From NCBI GenBank assembly GCA_963281255.1, contig OY725492.1, positions 3,463,104 through 3,527,103 on the forward strand: a stretch of DNA of 64,000 bases, in the 5' to 3' direction. Both the position numbers and the translations under genes were made by a program. This document shows positions 52,139 to 63,064 of the stretch, piece after piece (within the stretch, counting starts at the first letter, position 1; each line of letters opens with the position of its first letter). Below the pieces are notes generated by a model. The model made no database searches. It was not told where the DNA came from and saw only the letters and a program-made list of their open reading frames with translations. Source of the DNA: Aphrocallistes beatrix (lineage: Eukaryota > Porifera > Hexactinellida > Sceptrulophora > Aphrocallistidae).

Positions 52139-52317
52139 TATATGCCAACTTGAGCAATGATAAAAGCGGGACGCAGCGTTGAATTTCGCGGGACGCAATA
52201 TAAAAGTGTTGTCATGGAATTAAAAAAAGTGGGACATAATGGGTAAATTTCATGTAAAACGGGACACGCTCAATAGAAGAGTGAATAAAGCGGGACGGTT
52301 GGAACTTGGCAGGTATA
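52139..52317. mobile_element. 179-bp non-autonomous element with 8-bp duplication
   Basis: A perfect CGTCATCA lies at 52131-52138 and 52318-52325. The ends are TATATGCCAACTTG and (complement) TATACCTGCCAAGTT. The interior repeats GCGGGAC words on both strands. A diverged copy is nested in the mariner relic at 28455-28662. The 8-bp duplication points to hAT-type mobilisation. Confidence 0.88.
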
Positions 52318-52524
52318 CGTCATCATGGTCATCATGTTCAGCATTTCGGTGGCTTAGCGAAAATTATGGTTGCTAACACCCAAACTAATATTCGATCACT
52401 GATATGTACTTTCATACTAAGTTAACTAAATTCACGATTTAGTCATTACCCCTCCGTTGCCACTGGAATGTGTCGCGTTATTTCCGGTTTAAGCCATTGT
52501 TTTTTACAAGAAAGTATACTGAAT

Positions 52525-52622
52525 TATATGAATGAATTTTTCGAATAATTCATAATTCAGGAATTATGAATTATTCGAATAATTCATAATTCTTTGCCAT
52601 TTTTTAATGAATTAGTCAATTT
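52525..52622. repeat. Palindromic GAATTATTCGAATAATTC repeat, second copy
   Basis: It contains GAATTATTCGAATAATTC, a perfect palindrome. It ends with TTAATGAATTAGTCAA, as at 16828-16843. Confidence 0.7.
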
Positions 52623-53286
52623 GCTTTCATATACATATAATTGAGTACATAGTACGTATGTACTATGTACTAGTAGGTAGCACGTACAAACCAGAATCTA
52701 CCCTTATTGTGGTTTCCTATATCAGGGTAGGGCTGGGGTTGGTTAACCAATTGTAACCGATGTCAATATTAATTGGCAATAAGATATATAATTTTTAGAC
52801 AAATACATAACTTAAATTTTTATAAAATAGCGATCATGCTCATAAATATGATCATGATCGTATTTACGTAGTATAGTATAAAAGTTCATCATTTTCAATT
52901 ATGAAACTAAAGAAGTAGAGCAAATCATCATAAATGTATAAGCATAGCTTTGAATTGGAGTTCTGGTGAAATAAGTATAATACGTAGTTCGTCAAAACAG
53001 CCAAAAATCAGAGCATATATAGTATGTAATTTACTATTACATGAGTGCAGCAGCAGCAAATTTCAGAGCAAAATATTTATAATGTCTCAATATGTCACTA
53101 AAATGTATGATAATAGCAAATTTAGATAAAACAGAGCAAAAACGAAGAACATCTAAAAACATAAATAGTAAGAAATGCACATATTCGCCATCATTGTTTA
53201 TCCATTTATCGTTTTCTTTCCGCCAAGTCTGTTGATCAGACATATATTCCACATTATATAGTTGTTAATTAAGCACTTAGTTTTAT

Positions 53287-54504
53287 ATGGCAACCAGACA
53301 GGATGATAGAAATCTCCTCTCTCAGCTTGAAAGTGTCCGCACAGAAATAATAATCAAGTTCTCAAGAGCTCATCGACTGCTTCAGGAGAGAGAAGCCGCT
53401 CTCCTCCTACAGCTGCAAGAGATAGAACAGAGTTACATAGTCAAAGAACGAGATGCACGAATTGATAAGCAGAGAAAGGAACTTCTAGCTTCTAAAGAGA
53501 ATCTGCAGTCCACAATGAAGGGGAATGAGAATCTGGAGATACTGGAAGCGATGCTAGCTCCCCTCGAGGAAAAATTGAAGGAGTTGGAGATAAGAGATGA
53601 AAGAATCGTATTCGAATGGGATACAGATCTAGAAAGTAAGCTAGCAGATGTCGGTAATATCCTGCTGGAAGATATCATCCAACCAATATCCAAAAACAGG
53701 GGAGAGCCTGTGCTTGTAGCGTGTACGTATAACAAATATGCCACTTTACCAGGAGAGTTCAAATATCCAACTGATATTAGCGTCGATTCTACAACAGGGA
53801 ACATCTACATTTGTGATGAATCTAACCATCGTATTCAAGTGTTTAACAGCTCGTGTGAGTTTTTATTTCTGTTTAGTGAGCATATGAAGAACCCATCTGG
53901 CGTTACTATCTATAACAAGAAAGTGTATACTACACAAAATAGTGCTCATTCTCTGTGTGTGTATTCAATCGACGGGAAGTACTTACAGTCTTTTGGGAAG
54001 ATGGGAGTGAAAGAATCGCAATTCAAGAATCCTCTTGGTTTATGTATTGATGATAACAGAAATCTGATATATATTTGTGATCAAGGTAATGATCGGATTC
54101 AGGTGTTTAATTTACAACTTCTCACTTTCAATTCTTCCATTCAAGGTCTTGAAGGACCTAAAGACATCAACATAGCAAATCAAGAAATGTTTGTTCTGGA
54201 TAAAAGCAACCCTTGTCTCCATGTCTACAATAGAGAACATCAACTTGTACGAGAGTTCATTACTCGTGGATTTACTTACAGTCAAGTACAAAATCCATAT
54301 CATTTTGTAATAGATGATAATTTGAATATTTTGTTTACTGACGGTTCAGCTGGTTTGGTGTTAAAATTTACTAAAGAAGGAAATCTTGTCGACAAAATTG
54401 CTAAGAAAGAAGAATTGAAACAGCCTAGAGGAATTGCTATTGATTCAATAGGTCGCATTATTGTTGCATGTCAGAATCCTCAGCAGTGTATACAATTCTT
54501 TTAG
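53287..54504 (+). CDS. Coiled-coil plus NHL-repeat protein 3
   Basis: Single exon, 405 residues, start ATG at 53287 (MATRQDDRNLLSQLE). The coiled coil covers about 8-120 (LLQEREAALLLQLQEIEQ; LASKENLQSTMKGNENLE). NHL blades occupy about 150-405: PTDISVDSTTGNIYICDESNHRIQVF (in pieces); LGLCIDDNRNLIYICDQGNDRIQVF (in pieces); GIAIDSIGRIIVACQNPQQCIQFF at the end. It is the closest local paralogue of protein 1 (26642-27895), sharing the coiled coil and the final CIQ-phe ending. No RING or B-box is seen. Cytoplasmic location is likely because there is no signal or membrane segment. Confidence 0.87.
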   Translation: MATRQDDRNLLSQLESVRTEIIIKFSRAHRLLQEREAALLLQLQEIEQSYIVKERDARIDKQRKELLASKENLQSTMKGNENLEILEAMLAPLEEKLKELEIRDERIVFEWDTDLESKLADVGNILLEDIIQPISKNRGEPVLVACTYNKYATLPGEFKYPTDISVDSTTGNIYICDESNHRIQVFNSSCEFLFLFSEHMKNPSGVTIYNKKVYTTQNSAHSLCVYSIDGKYLQSFGKMGVKESQFKNPLGLCIDDNRNLIYICDQGNDRIQVFNLQLLTFNSSIQGLEGPKDINIANQEMFVLDKSNPCLHVYNREHQLVREFITRGFTYSQVQNPYHFVIDDNLNILFTDGSAGLVLKFTKEGNLVDKIAKKEELKQPRGIAIDSIGRIIVACQNPQQCIQFF

Positions 54505-55558
54505 CTTCTTTTAACTTGTTAACATATCAGTAATTCAGTGTGATGTTACATACATAGATACATGTATTTTATTATTTTACTTGTACATCTTGCATGAAGT
54601 TTGTCAAACTATCGGTTCATAAAATCAACATTACTATTTTGAAAAATCTGCCTTTTTATGAAAAAATCGAAAATGTATTTAAATCATACAAAAGCATCAC
54701 AAATTGTTCTGATGAGCCTATTTTTTCATAGCCTGAGGGACAATTGGGGCTGCCACTGGGATACTTTTGACTCCCAAACTGGGGATAAAAAAGTCATAAT
54801 TCAAGTAGTTTTACTGGTACCCATTTTTTTACAGAATTCTATGATTAAAAAGCAATCTCTTTCATCAATGAAAACAAACGAACAAAGCATTAAACGCTAA
54901 TGAATTTAGAACTCGCCCCCGTTCCGAACTCCTTAAAAAATTTCCTATGATTGATTTTAGTAGAATGCTAAATTATTCCAGACGATGCTAGTTTTTTGAC
55001 AGATGATGCTATAATCTGCTAGATGTGATGGCCAAAAATTGATTTGACCATGCCTATACTTTTATTAATGTTGCAATTACTTCTCGCATTTAAATCCTGC
55101 AATGAATTAAATTCAAGATGTTCGCTCGAAAATTCTATTATGCTACGAGTAGACAGGGGGCTACATTATGCTAGACCCAGCATTTTAAAATGCTGTCTGT
55201 CAATAGTGAATTTGAAGTATCAAATTGACTCTTCAGCATTATATTATTTATGAGAAAGAAATCATAATATCGCACTACCTCACTAACCACACTATTTGAT
55301 ACGCCTGTTTTTTTAGTCAGATAATACTTGATGAATATTGGAATTGATGGCATAATATTATTATACTACATCTCTTGTAATAGACGTAAATTCACGTGTG
55401 AAATACGTATTGCCCGCATACTCTAATAGTAAAATCCTAAAATGAATTAGCTTACAAGAGAATTGTGAGATAAGCCTTACAACTGGTATAAATATTGAGA
55501 GTGAAATTGTGTTGAATCTCTGGATAGCGTTTCAATCTACTCACTATAACATCACTAA
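54505..55558. other. Spacer between two NHL genes, nothing seen
   Basis: AT-rich. Several 60-80 residue open stretches have no features of known proteins. Confidence 0.5.
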
Positions 55559-56443
55559 ATGGCAGCACAATTTCAAGAAACTGACTCAGTTCTCTTAAAA
55601 CTTCCAGAATTAGACATATTACAACACCTCGTTATCATCGGTAAGAATGGCTCGGATTTTGGAGAGTTCAGAGATGCGGAAGGTATATCAACACAAGAAA
55701 GCACGGGACTCATTTACGTGTCAGATAGCCAAAACCATCGCATTCAAATATCCTCTAAAACAGGACAAGTTGTCAATCAGTTTGGAGAGCAGCACCTGAG
55801 ACAACCATGGGGGATCTTAATCTACGAAGACTGTGCGTTCGTCTCTGACTGGACCCAACATGCTATATTCATTTTCGCACTCTCAGACTTATCCATGCTG
55901 AATAGAATCGGTAAGGAAGGCTGTGGAAAAGAAGAGTTTAACTGTCCAAGCGGACTTGACATATCTCCGAATAATCACATCTACATTGCAGATTGTTTCA
56001 ATGACCGACTCCAAATCCTGAATTGCGACCTTGATTTCATAGGCTGCCTACGACATCAGACAATGAGTCGTCCTGTTGACCTGAAATTCTCGTCCACCAA
56101 CCAAATCCTCGTGTTAAGTGTGATGGACAATCCTTGTCTCCATATTCTGACTCTTTCAGGGGAAAAGATTCGCTCCATCATAACTAGGGGCGTTGGAATG
56201 CAGGTTACCCTGGCTTACTACTTCTGTCTGAATGGAGACAACAGAATTATCATTAGCGACTCATCAGGTCATGATGTCAAGATATTCTCTGATGAAGGGG
56301 ACCTCTTACAAATTATAGGCGAGTGTGGATTTGGACCTGGGATGTTTCACTTTCCAAGAGGTGTTGCGATGCTGAGAGAGACAAGTCAAATCTGCGTGTC
56401 TAATAGCAATGACTTCACAGTACAGATTTTCTCAGTAAATTGA
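55559..56443 (+). CDS. NHL-repeat protein 4, propeller only
   Basis: Single exon, 294 residues, start MAAQFQETDSV. Five or six NHL blades span almost the whole protein: TGLIYVSDSQNHRIQISS; LDISPNNHIYIADCFNDRLQIL; LKFSSTNQILVLSVMDNP; GVAMLRETSQICVSNSNDFTVQIF (in pieces). The coiled-coil N-terminus of its paralogues is missing. A five-prime truncation during duplication would explain this, but the reading frame is undamaged. An upstream coding exon was looked for and not found. It is a tandem neighbour of protein 3 on the same strand. Confidence 0.82.
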   Translation: MAAQFQETDSVLLKLPELDILQHLVIIGKNGSDFGEFRDAEGISTQESTGLIYVSDSQNHRIQISSKTGQVVNQFGEQHLRQPWGILIYEDCAFVSDWTQHAIFIFALSDLSMLNRIGKEGCGKEEFNCPSGLDISPNNHIYIADCFNDRLQILNCDLDFIGCLRHQTMSRPVDLKFSSTNQILVLSVMDNPCLHILTLSGEKIRSIITRGVGMQVTLAYYFCLNGDNRIIISDSSGHDVKIFSDEGDLLQIIGECGFGPGMFHFPRGVAMLRETSQICVSNSNDFTVQIFSVN

Positions 56444-57102
56444 CTCGATTATTGGTTAAACAACATTCTTGATTATTTTTCTAAAAAATATATGATTATC
56501 ATTTACAAAATACAACTCACTCATAGAGACCAGATACCAATCTTCAATGACAAACCTCCACACAACACAGACAAACAGACATGTGGAAATAGACACAACT
56601 GATCGCTGGTTGAGATATTGCTTAAATTTTCTTGGCAGGCTGGGTGCGCCCTATACTTTTATGTTATAAGCTGGAAGATTCTGGGTGGTCACGTGCCCAC
56701 CTAGGATGATCCTAGTTGCACCTCTATGCATACGAACATAAGGGCATCTCCCTATAGGAGCTGGACTTGAAGAGATCGTTCCACTGAAGCAAACTCTTTG
56801 TGAAAAATAGCGCAGTTCTTGTCGTTCAGAAGTTGAAGGTTGGACCAAGATAGATAACCAGTAACTAAAAATAGAAATGAAACTAGAAAATTCACATTTT
56901 CTTCAATAAACAAATGAAATAGGAAGCATTAGGAATTTTATAGTAACACTTGAGAATACCATAAAGATATCTTGATCGAAGAAGAATGATATATTTATAT
57001 ATGCATAGCTTGTTATATGTACAAAGGTGCTTAAATAAATATTTAAGTATTTACTAGCTCATAATTGGACTTGAACTAGTTTTACACTAAATAATTATTA
57101 CA
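56444..57102. other. Spacer NHL4/TRP-like gene, nothing seen
   Basis: I see no recognisable feature; the region includes the presumed promoter of the channel gene. Confidence 0.5.
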
Positions 57103-60100
57103 ATGGCAACTCATATTGAATTGCCTGAAATAAAATCGGTTAAAATAATCGACACAGACAACAATAGAGCAGATGATGAGAATGAAAAGACTAAAATGAA
57201 AGTAAGTAAAAAAAATGATAAAAATATTATCAAGGAAATTCTCAAGAAGAATATTGAAGATAAAAAGGATATTCAAGAAAAGGTGAAGAATTTGGAAAGG
57301 GCTATGATCCAAGGAAAACCAGAGATTGTTAAAAGGCTGATAAAAGATGGCGCACCTACCGACGTAGCCTATCGTAACCAAGATGGCGAGATCATTACAC
57401 CACTGGTTTTCGCTATGGAAACTGATCGCGTAGATATATTCCTTCTGGTGCTAGATCGAATCCTGGGAGAAGGAATTGATTCTAAAAATCTTCTTAAAAC
57501 TACGATGCTAAGAGCTTGCATCCATAATATATTCCCTTTCGCAAAGATCCTATTGATCATTACGAATAAATTTATTGATTATAGAGATGTCAATATATAC
57601 AAAGACTGTCTAAAGGATCTTGATGGAAAATCAAAATACATGTACAACGCTACATTTGCAAGCTACCTTCATTTTTGTGGATTATTCGGGAGTTCCGATG
57701 TTCTTGAGCTGCTACTGAAAGAAGACACTGGAATCGATATTAATCAGAAGGACAGTAAGGGGAACACTGTACTGCATCTAGCTAGCTATAGTGGCCACTC
57801 CAAGTGTGTAACTATTTTGATACAATATGGTGCAAATATCGATGAAATAAATGAAGATGGATGTACGCCACTTTTAGTCGCAATCAAATATGCTTCAGTG
57901 GAGCTTATCTTCATCCTCATTAGTGCAGGTGCAGACGTCAATGCAATGGATTGCAGGGGCATCTCCCCTATTCTGGTAGCAGCAAATAGAGGCAGAGACG
58001 AGCTAATCCACATCTTAATAATATACGGAGCTAATGTAAACACAAAAAATCTCTTCTGCAAAACAGCGCTTATGTATGCATGCGAAGCTGGAGATATATC
58101 GGCGGTGAGAGAATTATTGTATAATGGAGCAAGTGTCACCGCTGTAGATATGAATAAAGTGGATGCATTCACTATCGCCTTGGACAAGAAACGAGATTTA
58201 ATATTATCAGTGATAGTGAGAGCATATCGGAGAGTCGGAAATTTTAAGAACCTTGGTTGGCACAAAGTTTTAAATAAAAAGCTGTACAGAAGTATACTGG
58301 CAATGCTGGACTCTCTTCTCCAACCTGATATCGGGAAGAAAGGAGGTGAGTTTGCAAATCTGTAATTGTAATCAATGGGGGGACAATATAGGAGTAAGTT
58401 ATATAACGCAATACCATAACTACTTTAAAGTGGTTCGGTTGAAACCGGACCAATTGCACCGGTAGTTACGGCCCTCTAGCGGGTGAATAGAGAGTTATGG
58501 GTGCCAAATAATTAAATGAAGGCCAGGGGAATGGCTAGAACAGTGCTTCTCAACCTTTTTCCCATTGCGGCATACTTTATACGTTATTACTTTCACACCA
58601 GCATATATTATATTGAAAATATGTTAGAAAATAGCTCTCATTTATTAACATAGGTTTTTTTAGGGTGTACATGTAGATTTCGATTTCCTTTATTACGGAC
58701 CTAATTTTTCTTCTCCAGTTCTGAATTCACGATTCATTAAATAATTATATTTAATTGAAGTGTGAAGATACGAATCTCCATACTGAAATATTATTTTAGC
58801 CGTGGCCCGTGAGCTCTTTTTGCTCACAATTAAAATTCGTGTGTAAACATAAAAATGTGTGCTACGTATGTAAGAAAATTCATAGTTCTGAGAATGTTAA
58901 GCATATCATAGAGGGAAACTACACATATAGCATCAGGCATCGTAGAATCTGTTCATTGTCATTGCAGGAAAGTTGTATACAACGTTCATGAACAATTTTT
59001 GCTTCGTGTATGTAAATCTCTCACGCAACACGATATATGTATGAAAATACGTAGTAGTATATAATAGATTAGAGCTACATTACGTATATGTTTACGGATG
59101 TATATTTCAGTTTGGAACTATTTTTATGAAGAATTCAATTAATTAAATGAGAAAATTCATATCGTGATATCGTCACCATTTCTTCGTCTATTATTCTTAA
59201 TCATTGATTAAGGTGTATGTATGGATTTGATACCTATACTAATTCAAAATATTCAGGAGTATAAAGAAAAAAATTAATCAGTGTTTTTATAATACGTAGT
59301 TAGGTCAAATGGGATATAAAATATTTGCACTTATTTGTACGTCTGTTGTTTCATCGCTATCTTGAACTGAATAATTGTATTAATCTCTAAAATTTTCTTA
59401 TTGATTATTTAATTACACTATTCGAATCAAATATTTTCAGATTCACGAGTATGGATCCATACAATACATTTACAAGTGTTAAGTTTGAACAATTTAGACT
59501 GTGAGTTGTTTAAATGATATCACTGAAAAAATGGTAATTGGGCTTCAACTAATCTTGAGATAGAGAAACTGACGTAGCGATTATATTATGATCTTACATA
59601 GAGGTCAAATATTGAAACGAGCAGCTAAGTATATGCCGGTACCTACTTGTAGAAGCTGGAGACATTCCTTTATCAATTTCACTCCAACTCACTCGACATT
59701 GATCCGCAGACTTCTATGAATTTTGACGGAATTCAGATAAGTCTGCGGATCAAATCATCTGAAATTATTTTTAAGCATTAAGAATTCTAAAACAAATGGG
59801 ATTCACTAATTCATAAGGGAGTACTTTGGAAGGGGTACTCAGAACACTCCTATCATTCAAGTTAAGTAGGAAAGAGCACTGATTATATTTGCCAGCTAAA
59901 TATGACTACACTATGCAATATCCTCAATATTATCAGTTTTATTGTCCTTTAGTGAAAGTTGATTTCACAATCCTTGAGATGGACAAGAATAATGTGACTC
60001 CAGGGGATGTCGAGAAGTATGGAAATGGAGGGCGGAGGTATCCTTATTTACTTCAGAAATTTGCTGAATGTGATAATGAAGAGATAGCTTACCACGGAGT

Positions 60101-62666
60101 GACTAGGCTCCTTGTGAACCAGAAATTCAAACTATTTGGTAGCTTTCTACTCTGGTTCAAAACGATACTATTCACTAGTTTCTTACTTGCAATGCTTTAT
60201 GCGTTTGTGCATGTAGCCCAGGAGAACCGAACGGCACAAAATTTATACATGTCACCTATTACCGGTTGGAATTATGTAAGATACATTTGTGAAATGTATG
60301 TGTTGCTATTTTGGATGAGTAACATTGTTGCAGAGTTAGCGGAGATCATTCAGGTGATAATTTATGTCAGAAGAGAGTGTATGGGTGAGAGAATTGAGCA
60401 GGAAAAGCTTGAAGATCAACGAAATCTTGAGGAAAAGGATCATAAACAAGACAGAATACCTGAAGAAAACAATAGTATAGGCAATGAAGATATTGGACCT
60501 AAACTACTGAAGATAGAAAGCATAATTGGAAAGAAATATAGAGGGGACTTAAACATTCCCTTTGAAGAGTTGCAAAATTCTAAAGAGTATTCAAATCGGA
60601 TTAATAGCCATCTCCGAGATATCAAGTCATTCTCCTCAACCAAGAAGTTAGTTAAGGGCAATAATGATGATATCAGTACTGAGGACATATCTGAATTTGG
60701 AGAGAACTATATTAGGGAACAGGGAATTGGTGATAATGGTAAGGAATTTGTTTATAAATCCAGAAGTGATGAATTTTCCTTTGGTAATAAGTCAGGCAAT
60801 GATTATATTACGAACTTAAAGAAACAATGGAAGATGAGTGAAAAGGAAAAACAGAGGCAGTCGATGGAACTGATTGAGGAGAAAAAGAAGACTCGAAGAG
60901 AAAAGTTGAGAATTGCTCTGCGAAATAACTTCTTTGTATATGTACTGCATAACTACTTCCATGACTGGTATAACTGGCTGGATATAATTGGTAATCTGTT
61001 CCTTTTGATAGTCATTATCTATCGAATTATCATCTTCGTCGACCCTAATGTACGATATATAGAGTTTCACTGGATATTCGCGACATTCGCATTCAGTGTC
61101 AACTCCATTCGGTTGATCAAGCTGCTAAGCGTATTCAAAATATTCGGAACCTACATGCGAATAATAATACTAATCCTCTGTCAAGATGTCCCCAAATTCG
61201 TGTTACTACTCATCCTCACTTTCATCTATTTCTCTACTATTCTCTTCTTATCAAATCGTATTCCAGTAATCCAAGGAGAGGTTAACAACACCGTCACATA
61301 TTACACTGCACTGTTTGATCTACCTGAAATTAAGGAAGAAGGCTTACACAAATATATGCATTCTCTCACCTTTCCGGTAAGAGTTCTATTGGAGGGTAAC
61401 ACTTTTCAATTCAATTATTTATTTAATTCGTTTAATGTAGTGGCTGTGGTCATGTACATATTATTTCAATTCCTGATCATGATTGTGTATTTGAACGTGT
61501 TCATTGCTCAACTATCTGACACTTATGCTGAAGTAAAGCGAAATGCCGAGAAAACCGTTTCAAAATATCGCCTCGAATTTATAGTACAAATGGAGACAAC
61601 CTCTCTGCTAGCTCTAATAATCGATCTCAGAAAGCGATTCTTTAAAGAATGCTGCATGATAGAGGAAGCAGAATGGATGGAATACTTCAAAACCTGTGAG
61701 TTTCATTACTTTAAATAATAAAAACTACTGCAAAAAAGAAAAATGCGAAACAATTATTTTAAATTTACAATAATTTATTTTTTAATTGAAGAACTGGCAA
61801 ATCATAGGGATATGAAAATTGGCATGTAAGTGCAAATTATGAGTCTAGATTTTAAGTTATAATATCTAAGCGAAATATCACACCTCTGCAAAAAAATGTC
61901 CAATATACATGGTTTCACTCTTGCAACAGAAATCATTGTATACCACAATAAACTGTCGTTGTTATAAACACTTCAAAACACTAACTTATATAGATATATA
62001 CAGTCGACTCCGCTTAATCGGGCCACTTTTGGCAGGACCGGAATAGCTCTCACACATAGAAGCTAATACAAAATATTTTCGGTTAATAGGGTTCTCCGCT
62101 TAATCGGGTCAAAATGTCCTCTGACCGATGTGGCCCTATTAAGCGGAGTCGACTGTATCTTATTTGTATTTTGGTGTATAGCAATAAATATTATGTAGTA
62201 TGTATTTTCACACATTTGGACGAATTTTGAAAAATATGCTAGACTAGCTTTCAACGGTTAACATACCGGCGAAAATATAGAATCCGAATATCATATTTTC
62301 GAGAATATATGGTAAATATGTAATTGATTTGTTTTTGTTTACAATACATAGATATACGTAGGGAATAAATAGTATGGTTTGGCTATGAATTGAGTATTGT
62401 TTGTATATTTTCAAGGTTTTTCAAGGTTAGAGAGTGAAAATTTCACAACCCAATTTCCCGTGGAGAACCTACATGTAGTTCTAAACGAGTTAGAACAACA
62501 GCATAAAATCAGCAGTCGTACTCAGGAGATCCTACAGACTACGATCGAGAAGCGAGTGAAGGAGCAGCAGAGTGATGTTGCTGATCTTAAGAGGGCAATA
62601 GTGTGCCTGCAAAATCAGAATAAAAACATACTGGAGAATCTCGCTCAGATTGCACAGAATGTGTGA
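57103..62666 (+). CDS. Ankyrin-repeat TRP-like cation channel (three exons)
   Basis: Exons 57103-58345, 59896-61695 and 62416-62666. Both donors read GTGAGT, both acceptors end AG, and every junction is phase 1, so frame is kept. The product is 1,097 residues. Residues 1-60 are charged. About 60-400 hold six or seven ankyrin repeats (NTVLHLASYSGHSKCVTIL; GCTPLLVAIKYASVELIF; TALMYACEAGDISAVRELL). Six membrane segments follow, near 495-520, 540-572, 776-796, 805-842, 845-867 and 926-954, with a pore loop between the last two. S6 ends YLNVFIAQLSDTYAEVK. Exon 3 adds a C-terminal coiled coil (VLNELEQQHKISSRTQ). A charged loop of about 190 residues separates S2 and S3. The layout suits TRPA/TRPV-like channels; I cannot choose a subfamily. 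Confidence 0.85.
58346..59895 (+). other. Large intron of the channel gene, with a hAT terminus
   Basis: The 1,550-bp intron is AT-rich. A hAT-type end CAGTGCTTCTCAACCTTTTT begins at 58541, after GGCTAGAA. No matching right end with the same octamer was found, so the element is truncated or I have missed the end. Confidence 0.6.
61803..61930 (-). repeat. Dispersed repeat module in channel intron 2
   Basis: On the minus strand it matches 15935-16050: GCAGAGGTGTGA, TTTCGCTTAGAT, ATGCCAATTTTC and TGCCAGTTCTTCAATTAA. It has more substitutions than the 22380-22520 copy. Confidence 0.75.
62001..62155. mobile_element. Pogo/Tc1-type MITE, copy 1 (155 bp)
   Basis: The ends are CAGTCGACTCCGCTTAATCG and (complement) CAGTCGACTCCGCTTAATAG, flanked by TA at 61999-62000 and 62156-62157. 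The interior repeats CCGCTTAATCGGGTC. It lies inside the second intron of the channel gene. The CAG start and TA duplication fit the pogo/Tigger and wider Tc1/mariner group. Confidence 0.92.
62190..62345 (-). repeat. Dispersed repeat related to the 141-bp duplication
   Basis: On the minus strand it contains TGTAAACAAAAACAAATCA, GAAAATATGATATTCGGA, GTTAACCGTTGAAAGCTAG and TCTAGCATATTTTTCAAAATTC. The same words in the same order occur at 15590-15735. Confidence 0.75.
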
Positions 62667-63064
62667 AAGATTTCATTCTTGGTTATTCACTCCTTTAGTA
62701 TAATCAGGAGGTGCTTAAAATATTTATATTTATAACTTTGCTCTGCTCAAATAAATGAATCAAATATTTGTTAAATAATTTGCAATAATGAATCAACTCC
62801 TTTACTCCTCTTATACAGAATGTCATCGTTCCAATTAAACGCGGTAATATTGAAACTATTCTAGTTTTCAGTCAAATAATCGGATTCAACAATTCTGAAC
62901 TGTACAAAAACAAAAAATATACATACGTACAAGCATATTAACTCTGTCAAACTAGCACAGTTATATTAACAATACAATGTCACACAAAATAAACGTATAC
63001 GTACTGCATACGTACATACGTATAAAGAGAGTTGTGAAACAGGTACATTAGTCTAGTTCTAATC
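62667..63064. other. Spacer between convergent channel and UBA1 genes
   Basis: AT-rich, no feature seen apart from the presumed 3' UTRs of both genes. An AATAAA-type signal for the channel (AAATAAATG, about 62750) lies some 85 bases after its stop. Confidence 0.5.

Larger units (their letters stand above)
51566..53286. other. Intergenic spacer between DLG and NHL protein 3
   Basis: Contains one hAT-like short element (52139-52317) and an AT-rich palindromic block (52525-52622) related to 16690-16850. It separates two divergently transcribed genes and must hold both promoters. Confidence 0.5.

Noticed and set aside
58541-58815. Complete hAT element in the channel intron
   Set aside because: Only the left end CAGTGCTTCTCAACC is clear. 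No right end with GGCTAGAA beyond it was found.
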